DNA from: Pseudomonas sp. GM41(2012)
Lineage (GTDB): Bacteria > Pseudomonadota > Gammaproteobacteria > Pseudomonadales > Pseudomonadaceae
Reading direction: 5' to 3'
NCBI RefSeq assembly: GCF_000282315.2
Contig: NZ_AKJN02000006.1
Span: 620,001 to 684,000 of the forward strand
DNA: 64,000 bases
The stretch's first letter is position 1. Each line of letters starts with the position of its first letter. The position numbers were made by a program, and so were the translations under genes. Positions 46,391 to 54,923 of this stretch are shown here, in pieces. The notes beneath the pieces were generated by a model. The model ran no database searches and had not been told where the DNA came from. It saw only the letters and a program-made list of their open reading frames with translations.

Positions 46391-47308
46391 TCAGGCCAAA
46401 CTATCCGGATCACCGAAGAACATCTGAATCCGCGAGCGTAACCAACGCTCGCCCGGATCATTATCCTGCGACCCACGCCAGGCCATGTGCAATTCAAAAC
46501 TGCGCACCGGCAACGGCGGGTCTTCAGCCCGCACACCGCCGGCCGCCGTCAACGCTTCAGCCGTGTAATCCGGCACGGTCGCGACAATATCGGTCCCGCT
46601 GATGAGTGTGCTGAGTCCGTTGAACTGCGGCACCGCGAGCACCACATGGCGTTTGCGTCCGAGCTTTTCCAGTTCTTCATCTATAAAGCCGCTCAGGTCA
46701 CCGGCGAACGACACCAGTGCATGAGGCCGCGCGCAAAAATCATCCAGGCTCAACGGCCCCGGCACCGTGTCGGCCCGCAACAGCTTCGGCATGCTGCGGC
46801 GCAGTACTTTGCGCTTGGCGTTGGCCGGCAGGTCGGCGGTGTAGCTGACGCCGATGGAAATCTCGCCCGAGGCCAGCAGGCTCGGCATCAGGATGTAGTT
46901 GGCCCGACGCACCACCAGCACGATCCCCGGTGATTCGGCGCGCAGGCGTTTGAGCAGCATCGGCAGCAACGCGAACTCGACATCGTCCGACAGACCGATG
47001 CGAAACACTGCGGTGCTGGTCGCCGGATCGAATTCCGCCGCACGACTGACCGCTGTGGAAATCGAATCCAGTGCAGGCGAGAGCAGGGCGAAGATTTCCA
47101 CCGCCCGGGCTGACGGCTCCATGCTGCGGCCGGTACGCACGAACAACGGATCATCGAACAGCCCGCGCAGGCGCGAGAGCGCCGCACTGATGGCCGGCTG
47201 GCCGAGGAACAGTTTCTCCGCAGCGCGGGTCACACTGCGTTCGTGCATCAATGTTTCGAAAACGATCAACAGGTTCAGGTCGACACGACGCAGGTCATTA
47301 CGATTCAT
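46391..47308 (-). CDS. mexT: LysR-family activator MexT
   Basis: A protein of 305 residues. The N-terminal winged helix has RSVTRAAEKLFLGQPAISAA, and the effector domain begins near residue 95. The start is MNRNDLRRVDLNLL at the ATG 47306-47308 with AGGA 7 bases upstream. It should activate mexEF-oprN, which lies downstream on the same strand, and mexS, which is divergent. The frame is intact, with no sign of the inactivating changes often found in P. aeruginosa laboratory strains. Confidence 0.95.
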   Translation of the reverse strand: MNRNDLRRVDLNLLIVFETLMHERSVTRAAEKLFLGQPAISAALSRLRGLFDDPLFVRTGRSMEPSARAVEIFALLSPALDSISTAVSRAAEFDPATSTAVFRIGLSDDVEFALLPMLLKRLRAESPGIVLVVRRANYILMPSLLASGEISIGVSYTADLPANAKRKVLRRSMPKLLRADTVPGPLSLDDFCARPHALVSFAGDLSGFIDEELEKLGRKRHVVLAVPQFNGLSTLISGTDIVATVPDYTAEALTAAGGVRAEDPPLPVRSFELHMAWRGSQDNDPGERWLRSRIQMFFGDPDSLA

Positions 47309-47577
47309 CTGGAGTCCTGGCAGAGTCATCAAGCTTGACGAGAGCGGCCATATGAGAACAATGGCCGGCATGAATATTACGGGGAAAGGCTGCTACTCTG
47401 CACCGAGTAATTCAGTTTTCCTGAAAAGGGCTGCTTCGGTTTTCACGGCATTTGACGATGTCGCCGGCGCTGCGGAATCAATGACAGGCATGTCGACTAT
47501 TAATAGCCACTGATAGTCTTGGGTAGAAAGCCCAGATAGAGTTCAGGGCATTAGAGGTTTCTTTGACGAGGTTTGCG
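47309..47577. promoter_or_regulatory. mexT-mexS divergent promoter region
   Basis: These 269 bp hold both promoters. GTCGACTATTAATAG at about 47490-47505, preceded by AATCAATGACAGG, is a candidate but imperfect MexT-type site. No clear ATCA-N7-TGAT palindrome like those before mexE was found. Confidence 0.35.
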
Positions 47578-48600
47578 ATGTCCCGCACGATCCGTTTTCA
47601 CAAGTTTGGTCCAGCCGAGGTGCTCAAATGCGAAGAGCATGCGGCCGCTCTCCCTGCACCGGGCGAAGTGCAGGTGCGCGTCGAGGCGATTGGCATCAGC
47701 TGGTACGACATTCTCTGGCGCCAGAACCTGGCCTCTTCCCACGCTCGTCTGCCTTCAGGCCTTGGCCATGAAATGTCCGGCGTCGTGACGGCGGTCGGCG
47801 AGGGCGTCGATGATCTGGCAATCGGCGACAAGGTCGCCAGCTTCCCGGCTGAAAGCCCGAACGATTATCCGGTCTACGGCGAACAGATCGTCCTGCCGCG
47901 CTCGGCACTGACCCGCTACCCGGACGTGCTCAGCCCGATCGAAGCCAGCGTGCATTACACGCCGCTGCTGATCGCTTACTTCGCTTATGTCGATCTGGCA
48001 CGGGTCAAACCCGGGCAATTCGCACTGGTGACCGACGCCAGCCACTGTGCCGGTCCGTCCTTTGTACAACTGGGCAAGGCTCTGGGTATCCGGGTCATTG
48101 CCGCGACCAAGACCGCAGAAGAGCGTGAAAACCTGCTGTCCCTGGGTGCCGAGAAAGTCATCGTCACCGAAGAACAGGATCTGCTGATGCAGATCAACAA
48201 GATCACCGACAACCGTGGCGTGGACGTTGTGTTCGACGGTCTCGGCGGTCCACAGATGTCGTTGCTTGGCGATGTGCTTGCACCTCGTGGCAGCCTGGTG
48301 CTGTACGGCCTGCAAGGTGGCAACCAGACGCCGTTCCCGGCCTGCGCAGCGTTCCAGAAGAACATCCAGTTCTTTGTGCACTGCATCGGCAACTTCACCG
48401 GCAAGCCTGAGCTGGGCATCATCCAGGACCAGGTCGCACTGCAACGCGCCTTGCGCGACATCAACCAGATGACCGCCGACCGCGTGCTGCTGCCGCTCAA
48501 GACTCGGGTCTTCCCGTTTGCCGAGTTTGTAGAAGCACACCGCTACATGGACGAATGCCCATGCCGCGAACGGGTCGCGCTCCAGGTCGAACCTGCATAA
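47578..48600 (+). CDS. mexS: MexS, zinc-type/quinone oxidoreductase family
   Basis: A medium-chain dehydrogenase/reductase of 340 residues. GroES-like N-terminus (GEVQVRVEAIGISWYDILWR, GLGHEMSGVVTAVGEGV) and an NAD(P)-binding region around TDASHCAGPSFVQLGKALG. In P. aeruginosa MexS is a putative detoxifying reductase whose loss switches MexT on. The start is the ATG at 47578-47580 after GAGG. Divergent from mexT, as in P. aeruginosa. Confidence 0.93.
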   Translation: MSRTIRFHKFGPAEVLKCEEHAAALPAPGEVQVRVEAIGISWYDILWRQNLASSHARLPSGLGHEMSGVVTAVGEGVDDLAIGDKVASFPAESPNDYPVYGEQIVLPRSALTRYPDVLSPIEASVHYTPLLIAYFAYVDLARVKPGQFALVTDASHCAGPSFVQLGKALGIRVIAATKTAEERENLLSLGAEKVIVTEEQDLLMQINKITDNRGVDVVFDGLGGPQMSLLGDVLAPRGSLVLYGLQGGNQTPFPACAAFQKNIQFFVHCIGNFTGKPELGIIQDQVALQRALRDINQMTADRVLLPLKTRVFPFAEFVEAHRYMDECPCRERVALQVEPA

Positions 48601-48623
48601 GCCCTTCATGTAAGCCCCTCTGC

Positions 48624-48656
48624 AAGAGTCCGTGTCCCCACGGACTCTTCTGTTTT
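48624..48656 (+). terminator. Terminator of mexS
   Basis: AAGAGTCCGTG and CACGGACTCTT form a perfect stem with a four-base loop, followed by CTGTTTTC. Confidence 0.85.
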
Positions 48657-49171
48657 CAGCACCTGCCAAAATGAGACGTCCCATTGCCCCGTCAATGGGT
48701 CAGTTCAGCAACTGAACTGGTTTTTGCTCTCAATCTGTATCTTCTAATCATCATATAAGCCTTGATAATTGAATGATTACTTTCATCTCAAGGAATGAGT
48801 CATGGCTGGGTATCGGCTTGATACTTTTCAATACACACTGTTAATACATATCCGACCAATAGTTCGTCGTTGCGCCGTTGCCAAAAAAACATGGGTGACT
48901 TCTTTCTCTATTTCTTGTGCTAATTGTCTGTGGGACGCTGTCGGACATTTCCTAGGATGTCGCTCGCAGCCGCAAGAGGCTGGCTCTACGGGGGTTAGCG
49001 GCCACCTGTCTCCGGCGGGAGCAGGGGAGACTTCTAGTTATTTCAAATAATTACTAAAAGCTTAAGTGCTAGCATTTGGCAATAGCGTCCAGTACTTCAA
49101 TCGTGGCAAGCAATCATTGCGCTATGCGTGTCGTTGTTGGCGCGATATCGAACTTACACAGGTAAATAAAG
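48657..49171. other. AT-rich intergenic region with a doubtful small frame
   Basis: About 515 bp with lower GC than its surroundings. An open frame at 48802-49050 (82 codons, AAGGA 8 bases before its ATG) would encode MAGYRLDTFQYTLLIHIRPI and on; it has no recognisable feature and I consider it unproven. CAGTTCAGCAACTGAACTG near 48700 is a small hairpin. The segment must hold the promoter of the gene at 49172. Confidence 0.4.
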
Positions 49172-50659
49172 ATGACCAATATCCATGACCAAGCGATGAA
49201 CTATGTCTATCAGCAAGTGCTGCAGCGATTGCTGAGTTTCTTCTCGCGCGCCGAACGCACGGCATTGCAGCTGATGATTCAGCGACTGGTGGTCGCCGCC
49301 GGGGGCATGGAGCGTATTGGCGATTACAAGGTCCTGGCGATTCAGTCCGGGTCCCGCGACAGTTGTTACACCCTGGCGCTGCTGCGCGCCGCGCAGCTGA
49401 GTATCGCCGGCCGGGCGCCAGCGACATTCCAGTTGCGAGTGGCCTCCTTGCGCTTGAACGACGCAAGCCCGACGGCCCTGGAAAACATCCATCGCAGCTA
49501 CAGCGCCTTGTTCCTCTACGACGATCCTCGGGTCGAAGTGTTGATGGTTGATAACCGGGAAGTCCTGCCGTTCAACCACCTGGCGCCGATTTCCGAAGGC
49601 GGCCGTGAATCCAATCGGCTCAATCTTTTGATGGTGGGCCATTGTCGCGCCTGGAGCGGGCCGCTTGATCTGTGGGACGACGGGTATCTGGCCACCGGCG
49701 AGTTCTATGGGCAAATAGCTCGTTGGGACAGTGGTGTCGATGCATTGATCAGCAGCGACTCACCTCGTCAGCAGAAGCAGTTTCTCGACGGGTTGAAACG
49801 TGCTGCCGCCAAGGCCGGGCTCAAGACCTCGAATCACCACGAAACCGGCTACGAGGTGCTTTTCGCGCTGCTCGATGAACTGGGCAGCGACTGCTACCGC
49901 GCTTTTTATGCTGAGCATGACCAGGTTGCGTGGCGCCCGGCCGAACGATTTGAGGCCTGTCGTCGCGCCACGTACATCGACATTCACGACTTGTTGGTCA
50001 GCAACCTGGAAGAGCGTTGGCCGCTGCTCACAGAGTTTCTCGGTTTTCAACCTGACGAACTGGCGGCTCAGCTCAGCGACAACGAGTACGTCAGCCTTTC
50101 TATCTCTGCACACATGCGGGGTTTGCAGTCGTGCTTCGTGCAGGACCGCGGCTACGAGACGGGCATCGCTGAATACCTGCAACGGGCATTGGTGATGATG
50201 CGGCGCAAACAACTGCCGGAACGGTTGTGCGAGCAAGCGGTAGAGGCGTTCGGCAATCCGGCGACGTTGGCCGAGCAGCGTGTGCTGGCAGCGGCCGAGG
50301 CGCAAAAAAACCTTGGCCTGAGCGAGGCTCAACTGGTGTGCCTGCTCTTTTCACCTTTCGTCGAGAATGGCGCGGCGCTTGAGCTTTTTCTGCGCCAGTG
50401 CCACCCCGGCATGCTCGTGGCAATGCCTGATTTGCACCGGGCAATGCGGGGCAATCCGGTGCCGGAGCAGGTTCTGCAATGGATAACCGACGTCAGCGGG
50501 TTGCCTGTCAGCTTGATCGGCAAGCTTTACCGCATGGGCCCGGTGTCTGCGGATGAGGGTAGGGCGGCCGCGCTGGAAATCGACGGCGCGGGTGTGCAAG
50601 CAGCAACCGACTATGACGACGACACGGCGGTGGCGGATGAATGGTCAGCGGGGCGCTGA
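49172..50659 (+). CDS. Unrecognised 495-residue protein
   Basis: I do not recognise this family. The protein is soluble and has no signal peptide or membrane span. The N-terminal half has GGMERIGDYKVLAIQSGSRD and PRVEVLMVDNREVLPFNHLA, and a segment EGGRESNRLNLLMVGHCRAW; the C-terminal half is helical (about 270-440) and the last 40 residues are acidic (TDYDDDTAVADE). Codon use is that of the host. The MocR-type regulator follows 67 bp downstream on the same strand, so the two may form one unit. Confidence 0.8.
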   Translation: MTNIHDQAMNYVYQQVLQRLLSFFSRAERTALQLMIQRLVVAAGGMERIGDYKVLAIQSGSRDSCYTLALLRAAQLSIAGRAPATFQLRVASLRLNDASPTALENIHRSYSALFLYDDPRVEVLMVDNREVLPFNHLAPISEGGRESNRLNLLMVGHCRAWSGPLDLWDDGYLATGEFYGQIARWDSGVDALISSDSPRQQKQFLDGLKRAAAKAGLKTSNHHETGYEVLFALLDELGSDCYRAFYAEHDQVAWRPAERFEACRRATYIDIHDLLVSNLEERWPLLTEFLGFQPDELAAQLSDNEYVSLSISAHMRGLQSCFVQDRGYETGIAEYLQRALVMMRRKQLPERLCEQAVEAFGNPATLAEQRVLAAAEAQKNLGLSEAQLVCLLFSPFVENGAALELFLRQCHPGMLVAMPDLHRAMRGNPVPEQVLQWITDVSGLPVSLIGKLYRMGPVSADEGRAAALEIDGAGVQAATDYDDDTAVADEWSAGR

Positions 50660-50726
50660 AAGTGCGTGGCTTGACAGATTTCTTGACGATGCATGATGAA
50701 ATTCACACGGCATTCGGCCCTCGCCC

Positions 50727-52127
50727 ATGAAAGGGCCACGAGAAACTGACTTCGCGTATCAGGCGGTGTACCGATATCTGACTAACCTGATCAACGAACC
50801 GGTCAGTGACACGCGAGTCCGTCTGCCTTCGTTGCGACAGTTGGCGGAGCGTCTGAGCGTGTCGATCTCGACCATTCAGTACGCTTATTCGCTGCTGGAG
50901 AAGGAAGGGCGCGTTTATTCGGTGGCCAAGTCCGGGTATTACGCGTTACCGGTGTCCTCCATCAGCACGCTCAGCAGTGGCAACGACCTGCTTGAAACCG
51001 TTTATGTCAACGCCAGACGGCCCGGAATGCTGGTCTTGAGCGCCGATGAACCGGCGTTGTTGCAACCCCTCGACAGTCCGTTGTTACTGCTGGAACGAGA
51101 ACTGCTGCGTCAGTATCCGCGTCAGCCGCAACCGACATCGCAACCTTGCGGCGAGCTGGAATTGCGCATTGCCCTGGCAGCGCGCTACACCACCTCGCCG
51201 CTGCGTTGCTGGCATGCCGACGATGTCTATATTGGCGCCGACCTGCGCGGCGTGCTGGAAATACTGATCGCTGTGTTGAGTCTCAAGGACGCCACGGTGT
51301 TGGTCGAGTCGCCGTGCGACTGGGCGATTCTGCGGTTGCTGCAGGCTGCGCAGGTGCGAGTGATCGAGCTGGCGGTGCAATCCAGCGGTGGCCTGGACGT
51401 CGAATGGCTCAAGGAGCTGCTGGAGACCGAGCCGGTGCGGCTGGTGATGGTTTCATCCGGGCTGAACATGCCGCGAGGCAGCCTGGCACCCGACGACAAC
51501 CGACAAATCGTCGCGCAGTTGCTGGAGCGACATGGCAGTTGGGTGTTGGAAAACGACTGCTACGGCGAACTCGGATTCGAACCGGACGGCCAGCGGTTTC
51601 GCGACTTGCTGGACCCTGATCGGCTGATCGTGTTTTCCACCTTCGAGAAAATCATCGGGCCGGAGGCGCCATACGGCTATCTGCTGGCGCGGCATTTCAG
51701 TGCTGAACTGCAACGGTACTTTCTGCTACGTTCGTTCCGCTTGTCACCGATTCGCCAGAAAGCCATCGCTCGCTTGTACGGCAATGGGCGTGTCGATCAG
51801 CACCTTCAGGTATTACGGAGGATGCTCAAGGACCGCAAGGTGCAGATGACGCAGCTGTTGCAGGAGCGTCTGGGAGATGCCTTGCACTTTGTCGAACCCC
51901 AGGGCGGTGCAACCATCTGGGTTCGCTCGCTGCGCCAGGTCGATGTGCGCCGGGTGTTCCAGCGCCTGCTCAAGCACCAGGTGGTGATCGCACCGGGAGA
52001 GCTGTTCAGTCTCCAGGGCTTGCATGCGCAACACTTGCGCCTGAGTCACACCTTCGGCGGTGATCACGACCTTGCCGCGGCAATGGGCTTGTTAGGGGAC
52101 GCCTTGCGTCTGGAGTCGATCGATTGA
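50727..52127 (+). CDS. MocR-type regulator (GntR helix-turn-helix plus aminotransferase-like domain)
   Basis: A protein of 466 residues. The N-terminal GntR winged helix reads RLPSLRQLAERLSVSISTIQ, followed by YSLLEKEGRVYSVAKSGYY. From about residue 90 a fold type I aminotransferase-like domain senses PLP or a ligand: VLVESPCDWAIL, ENDCYGELGF, and the putative PLP-lysine K308 in FSTFEKIIGPEAPYGYL. The usual serine before this lysine is Glu here. Its target genes are unknown; the gene upstream is a candidate. Confidence 0.88.
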   Translation: MKGPRETDFAYQAVYRYLTNLINEPVSDTRVRLPSLRQLAERLSVSISTIQYAYSLLEKEGRVYSVAKSGYYALPVSSISTLSSGNDLLETVYVNARRPGMLVLSADEPALLQPLDSPLLLLERELLRQYPRQPQPTSQPCGELELRIALAARYTTSPLRCWHADDVYIGADLRGVLEILIAVLSLKDATVLVESPCDWAILRLLQAAQVRVIELAVQSSGGLDVEWLKELLETEPVRLVMVSSGLNMPRGSLAPDDNRQIVAQLLERHGSWVLENDCYGELGFEPDGQRFRDLLDPDRLIVFSTFEKIIGPEAPYGYLLARHFSAELQRYFLLRSFRLSPIRQKAIARLYGNGRVDQHLQVLRRMLKDRKVQMTQLLQERLGDALHFVEPQGGATIWVRSLRQVDVRRVFQRLLKHQVVIAPGELFSLQGLHAQHLRLSHTFGGDHDLAAAMGLLGDALRLESID

Positions 52128-52238
52128 ACGGGGTTCCACACCCTGCGTGACTCTCATGGATCGATCCCATCGCGCTACGGTCAAACTGCCAGTAAACTGC
52201 GTTCCTATTCCTGAACCACTCTACTTCAGAGGTTTTGC

Positions 52239-53885
52239 ATGACACTCAGTCCTTTTGCGGGCAAACCGGCACCGGTAGAACTGTTGGTCGACATCCCGCG
52301 ACTGGTAACGGCCTATTACACCGGTCAACCCGATGCCGCCATTTCGACCCAGCGCGTAGCGTTTGGCACGTCCGGGCACCGAGGCAGCTCGTTCGACCTG
52401 AGTTTCAACGAATGGCACGTTCTGGCGATCAGCCAGGCAATCTGCCTGTACCGCGAAGCCCAAGGCATTGACGGCCCGCTGTTCGTTGGCATCGACACCC
52501 ACGCGTTGTCCACTCCTGCCGGCGCCAGTGCCCTTGAAGTGCTGGCCGCCAACGGCGTGACGGTAATGATCGCCGAAGGTGACGAATACACCCCGACACC
52601 GGCTATTTCCCACGCCATTCTCTGCTATAACCGCGGACGCACGTCGGGCCTGGCGGACGGCATCGTCATCACGCCGTCCCACAATCCGCCGCAAAGCGGT
52701 GGCTACAAATACAACCCTACCAATGGTGGCCCGGCCGATACCCACATCACCAAGTGGATCGAAGCCAAGGCCAACGAACTGCTGAGCAACAAGCTCGCCG
52801 GCGTCAAGCGCATCAGCTACGAGCAGGCGCTGAAGGCCAGTACGACCCATCGTCACGACTACCTCAACACCTACGTTGCCGACCTGATCAACGTGATCGA
52901 CTTCGACGCCATCCGTGATGCCAAGCTGCGTCTGGGTGTCGATCCGCTGGGCGGAGCAGGGGTGCGCTACTGGTCGGCGATTGCCGAGCATTACCGTCTG
53001 GATCTGGAAGTGGTCAACAAACAGGTCGATCCGACCTTCCGCTTCATGACGGTCGACTGGGATGGTCAGATCCGCATGGACCCATCGTCCACTCACGCCA
53101 TGCAGGGCCTTATCGGTCTGAAAGAGCGTTTCGACGTGGCTTTCGCGTGCGACCCGGACCACGATCGCCATGGCATCGTGACCCCGTCCGGTGGTTTGCT
53201 CGCACCGAACAACTACCTCGCCGTAACGATCGATTACCTGTTCCAGAACCGTCCGCAATGGCGCGCCGATGCGGCCGTGGGTAAAACCGTGGTCAGCAGT
53301 GGCTTGATCGATCGGGTGGCAAAACGTCTGGGTCGTCGCCTGTACGAAGTGCCGGTCGGCTTCAAGTGGTTTGCTGACGGCCTGTTCGACGGCTCTCTGG
53401 GCTTTGGCGGCGAAGAAAGTGCCGGCGCTTCGTTCCTGCGCAAGGATGGCAGCGTCTGGTGCACCGACAAGGACGGCTTGATCCCGGCACTGCTGGCCGC
53501 AGAAATGACCGCCCGCACCGGCCGCGACCCAAGTCAGGCCTATCGCGCCTTGACCGACGAACTGGGCGAACCGTTCTCGGTGCGCGTCGATGCCAAGGCC
53601 AACCCTGAACAGAAGGCACTGCTGAGCAAATTGTCGCCGGACCAGGTCACCTCGACCCAGCTGGCGGGCGAAGCAATCCAGAGCATCCTCAGTCACGCAC
53701 CGGGTAACGACCAGGCGATCGGTGGTCTGAAAGTCATGACCGAGAACGGCTGGTTCGCGGCGCGTCCGTCGGGCACCGAAGACATCTACAAGATCTACGC
53801 TGAAAGCTTCGTCAGTGACGAACACCTCAAGCAATTGGTGGCAGAAGCGCAAACACTGGTGGACGGCGCGATCTCTGCGAAGTAA
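52239..53885 (+). CDS. pgm: Alpha-D-glucose phosphoglucomutase
   Basis: A protein of 548 residues interconverting glucose 1- and 6-phosphate, which supports glycogen, trehalose and surface polysaccharide synthesis. Features: [12 protein letters not shown] at the N-terminus, the phosphoserine S147 in [11 protein letters not shown], the magnesium loop DPDHDRHG, the sugar loop [10 protein letters not shown] and the phosphate loop [15 protein letters not shown]. Length and order are those of the E. coli Pgm type. AGAGG lies 7 bases before the ATG. Single-gene unit ending at a strong terminator. Confidence 0.96.
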   Translation: MTLSPFAGKPAPVELLVDIPRLVTAYYTGQPDAAISTQRVAFGTSGHRGSSFDLSFNEWHVLAISQAICLYREAQGIDGPLFVGIDTHALSTPAGASALEVLAANGVTVMIAEGDEYTPTPAISHAILCYNRGRTSGLADGIVITPSHNPPQSGGYKYNPTNGGPADTHITKWIEAKANELLSNKLAGVKRISYEQALKASTTHRHDYLNTYVADLINVIDFDAIRDAKLRLGVDPLGGAGVRYWSAIAEHYRLDLEVVNKQVDPTFRFMTVDWDGQIRMDPSSTHAMQGLIGLKERFDVAFACDPDHDRHGIVTPSGGLLAPNNYLAVTIDYLFQNRPQWRADAAVGKTVVSSGLIDRVAKRLGRRLYEVPVGFKWFADGLFDGSLGFGGEESAGASFLRKDGSVWCTDKDGLIPALLAAEMTARTGRDPSQAYRALTDELGEPFSVRVDAKANPEQKALLSKLSPDQVTSTQLAGEAIQSILSHAPGNDQAIGGLKVMTENGWFAARPSGTEDIYKIYAESFVSDEHLKQLVAEAQTLVDGAISAK

Positions 53886-53895
53886 TCCAGAATGT

Positions 53896-53930
53896 AAAAA
53901 GGGGCGGCCATGACGGTCGCCCCTTTTTTT
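53896..53930. terminator. Bidirectional intrinsic terminator
   Basis: AAAAAGGGGCG and CGCCCCTTTTTTT form a GC stem with A and T tracts on both sides, between the convergent pgm and pirin genes. Confidence 0.9.
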
Positions 53931-53947
53931 GTCCCGCGTTTACCCGA

Positions 53948-54643
53948 TCAAGCCAGGTCCACCAGGACGATTTCACTGTCTTCGATGGCGGTCACCCGCA
54001 ACACTTGCTCATCGGCAACCGCAATACCGTCTCGAGCTTGTGCACGCAAGCCATTGACTTCAATGATGCCGGTGGCCGGTACCAGATAGGCGCGACGGCC
54101 ATTGTCCAGGCGATACTCAGCGGATTCACCGGCCTTCAGGTTCGCGGCCACCAATCGCGCATCGGCTCGAATCCGCAGGCTTTGATCGTCGCCGGCCTTG
54201 CCGCTCGCCAGGGTTACGAAACCTTCGCGCTGGCCTTTTGGAAAAGGCTTGGCGCCCCAGGACGGTGCCAAACCGGATTCGTTCGGGATGATCCAGATCT
54301 GGAAGATCCTGGTCTCGGTGGCTTCCAGGTTGTATTCACTGTGGGCAATTCCGGTGCCGGCGCTCATGACTTGAACGTCGCCTGCTTCGGTACGACCCTT
54401 GTTGCCCAGGTTGTCTTCGTGAGTGATTGCGCCTTCACGGACATAAGTGATGATTTCCATGTCCCGGTGCGGGTGTTTCGGGAACCCGGTGCCAGAGGCA
54501 ATCACGTCGTCGTTCCACACCCGCAGGTTGCCCCAGTTCATGCGTTTTGGGTCATGGTACTCGGCGAACGAAAAGTGGTGATGAGCATCCAACCAGCCAT
54601 GGTTGGCGCCGCCCAGGGATTTGAAGGGTCTGAGTTCAAGCAT
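53948..54643 (-). CDS. Pirin-family protein (YhhW-like, possible quercetinase)
   Basis: A bicupin protein of 231 residues. The N-terminal cupin carries the metal ligands in FPKHPHRDMEI and GIAHSEYN, with glutamate in the following segment, as in the quercetin dioxygenase YhhW. The C-terminal cupin lacks metal residues. The start is the ATG at 54641-54643 with AGGAGA 7 bases upstream; a frame start 27 codons earlier is not supported. Confidence 0.9.
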   Translation of the reverse strand: MLELRPFKSLGGANHGWLDAHHHFSFAEYHDPKRMNWGNLRVWNDDVIASGTGFPKHPHRDMEIITYVREGAITHEDNLGNKGRTEAGDVQVMSAGTGIAHSEYNLEATETRIFQIWIIPNESGLAPSWGAKPFPKGQREGFVTLASGKAGDDQSLRIRADARLVAANLKAGESAEYRLDNGRRAYLVPATGIIEVNGLRAQARDGIAVADEQVLRVTAIEDSEIVLVDLA

Positions 54644-54923
54644 GATCGTCTCCTGAAAAGGTTCGTCATGGGGCAGAGCGCCTGAGCCACGAAACGCGAA
54701 CCGGTGGTTGATGGGGAGCATCATCTATCAGGTATAGATCGATAAAAAGCGTAAAAAATGCCTCAATACAATCGAATAATTTGATATCAAATTACCTCGA
54801 AAGATTCTCACCCAACCTTCACTTCATCGCATAAGCCAATGACCTGTAAGCATTTCACTAGAACTGAACGGCAAATGCAGACACCATAGCCCTCAACAGC
54901 CTCACACCCTGGAGTCAGCCCGC

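Noticed and set aside
48802..49050. 82-codon frame after mexS
   Set aside because: It has a fair ribosome site, but no recognisable feature; kept only as a note in the intergenic entry.
52221..53852. 543-codon open frame antisense to pgm
   Set aside because: Complete overlap with phosphoglucomutase, which has all its active-site loops; antisense frame is a shadow.
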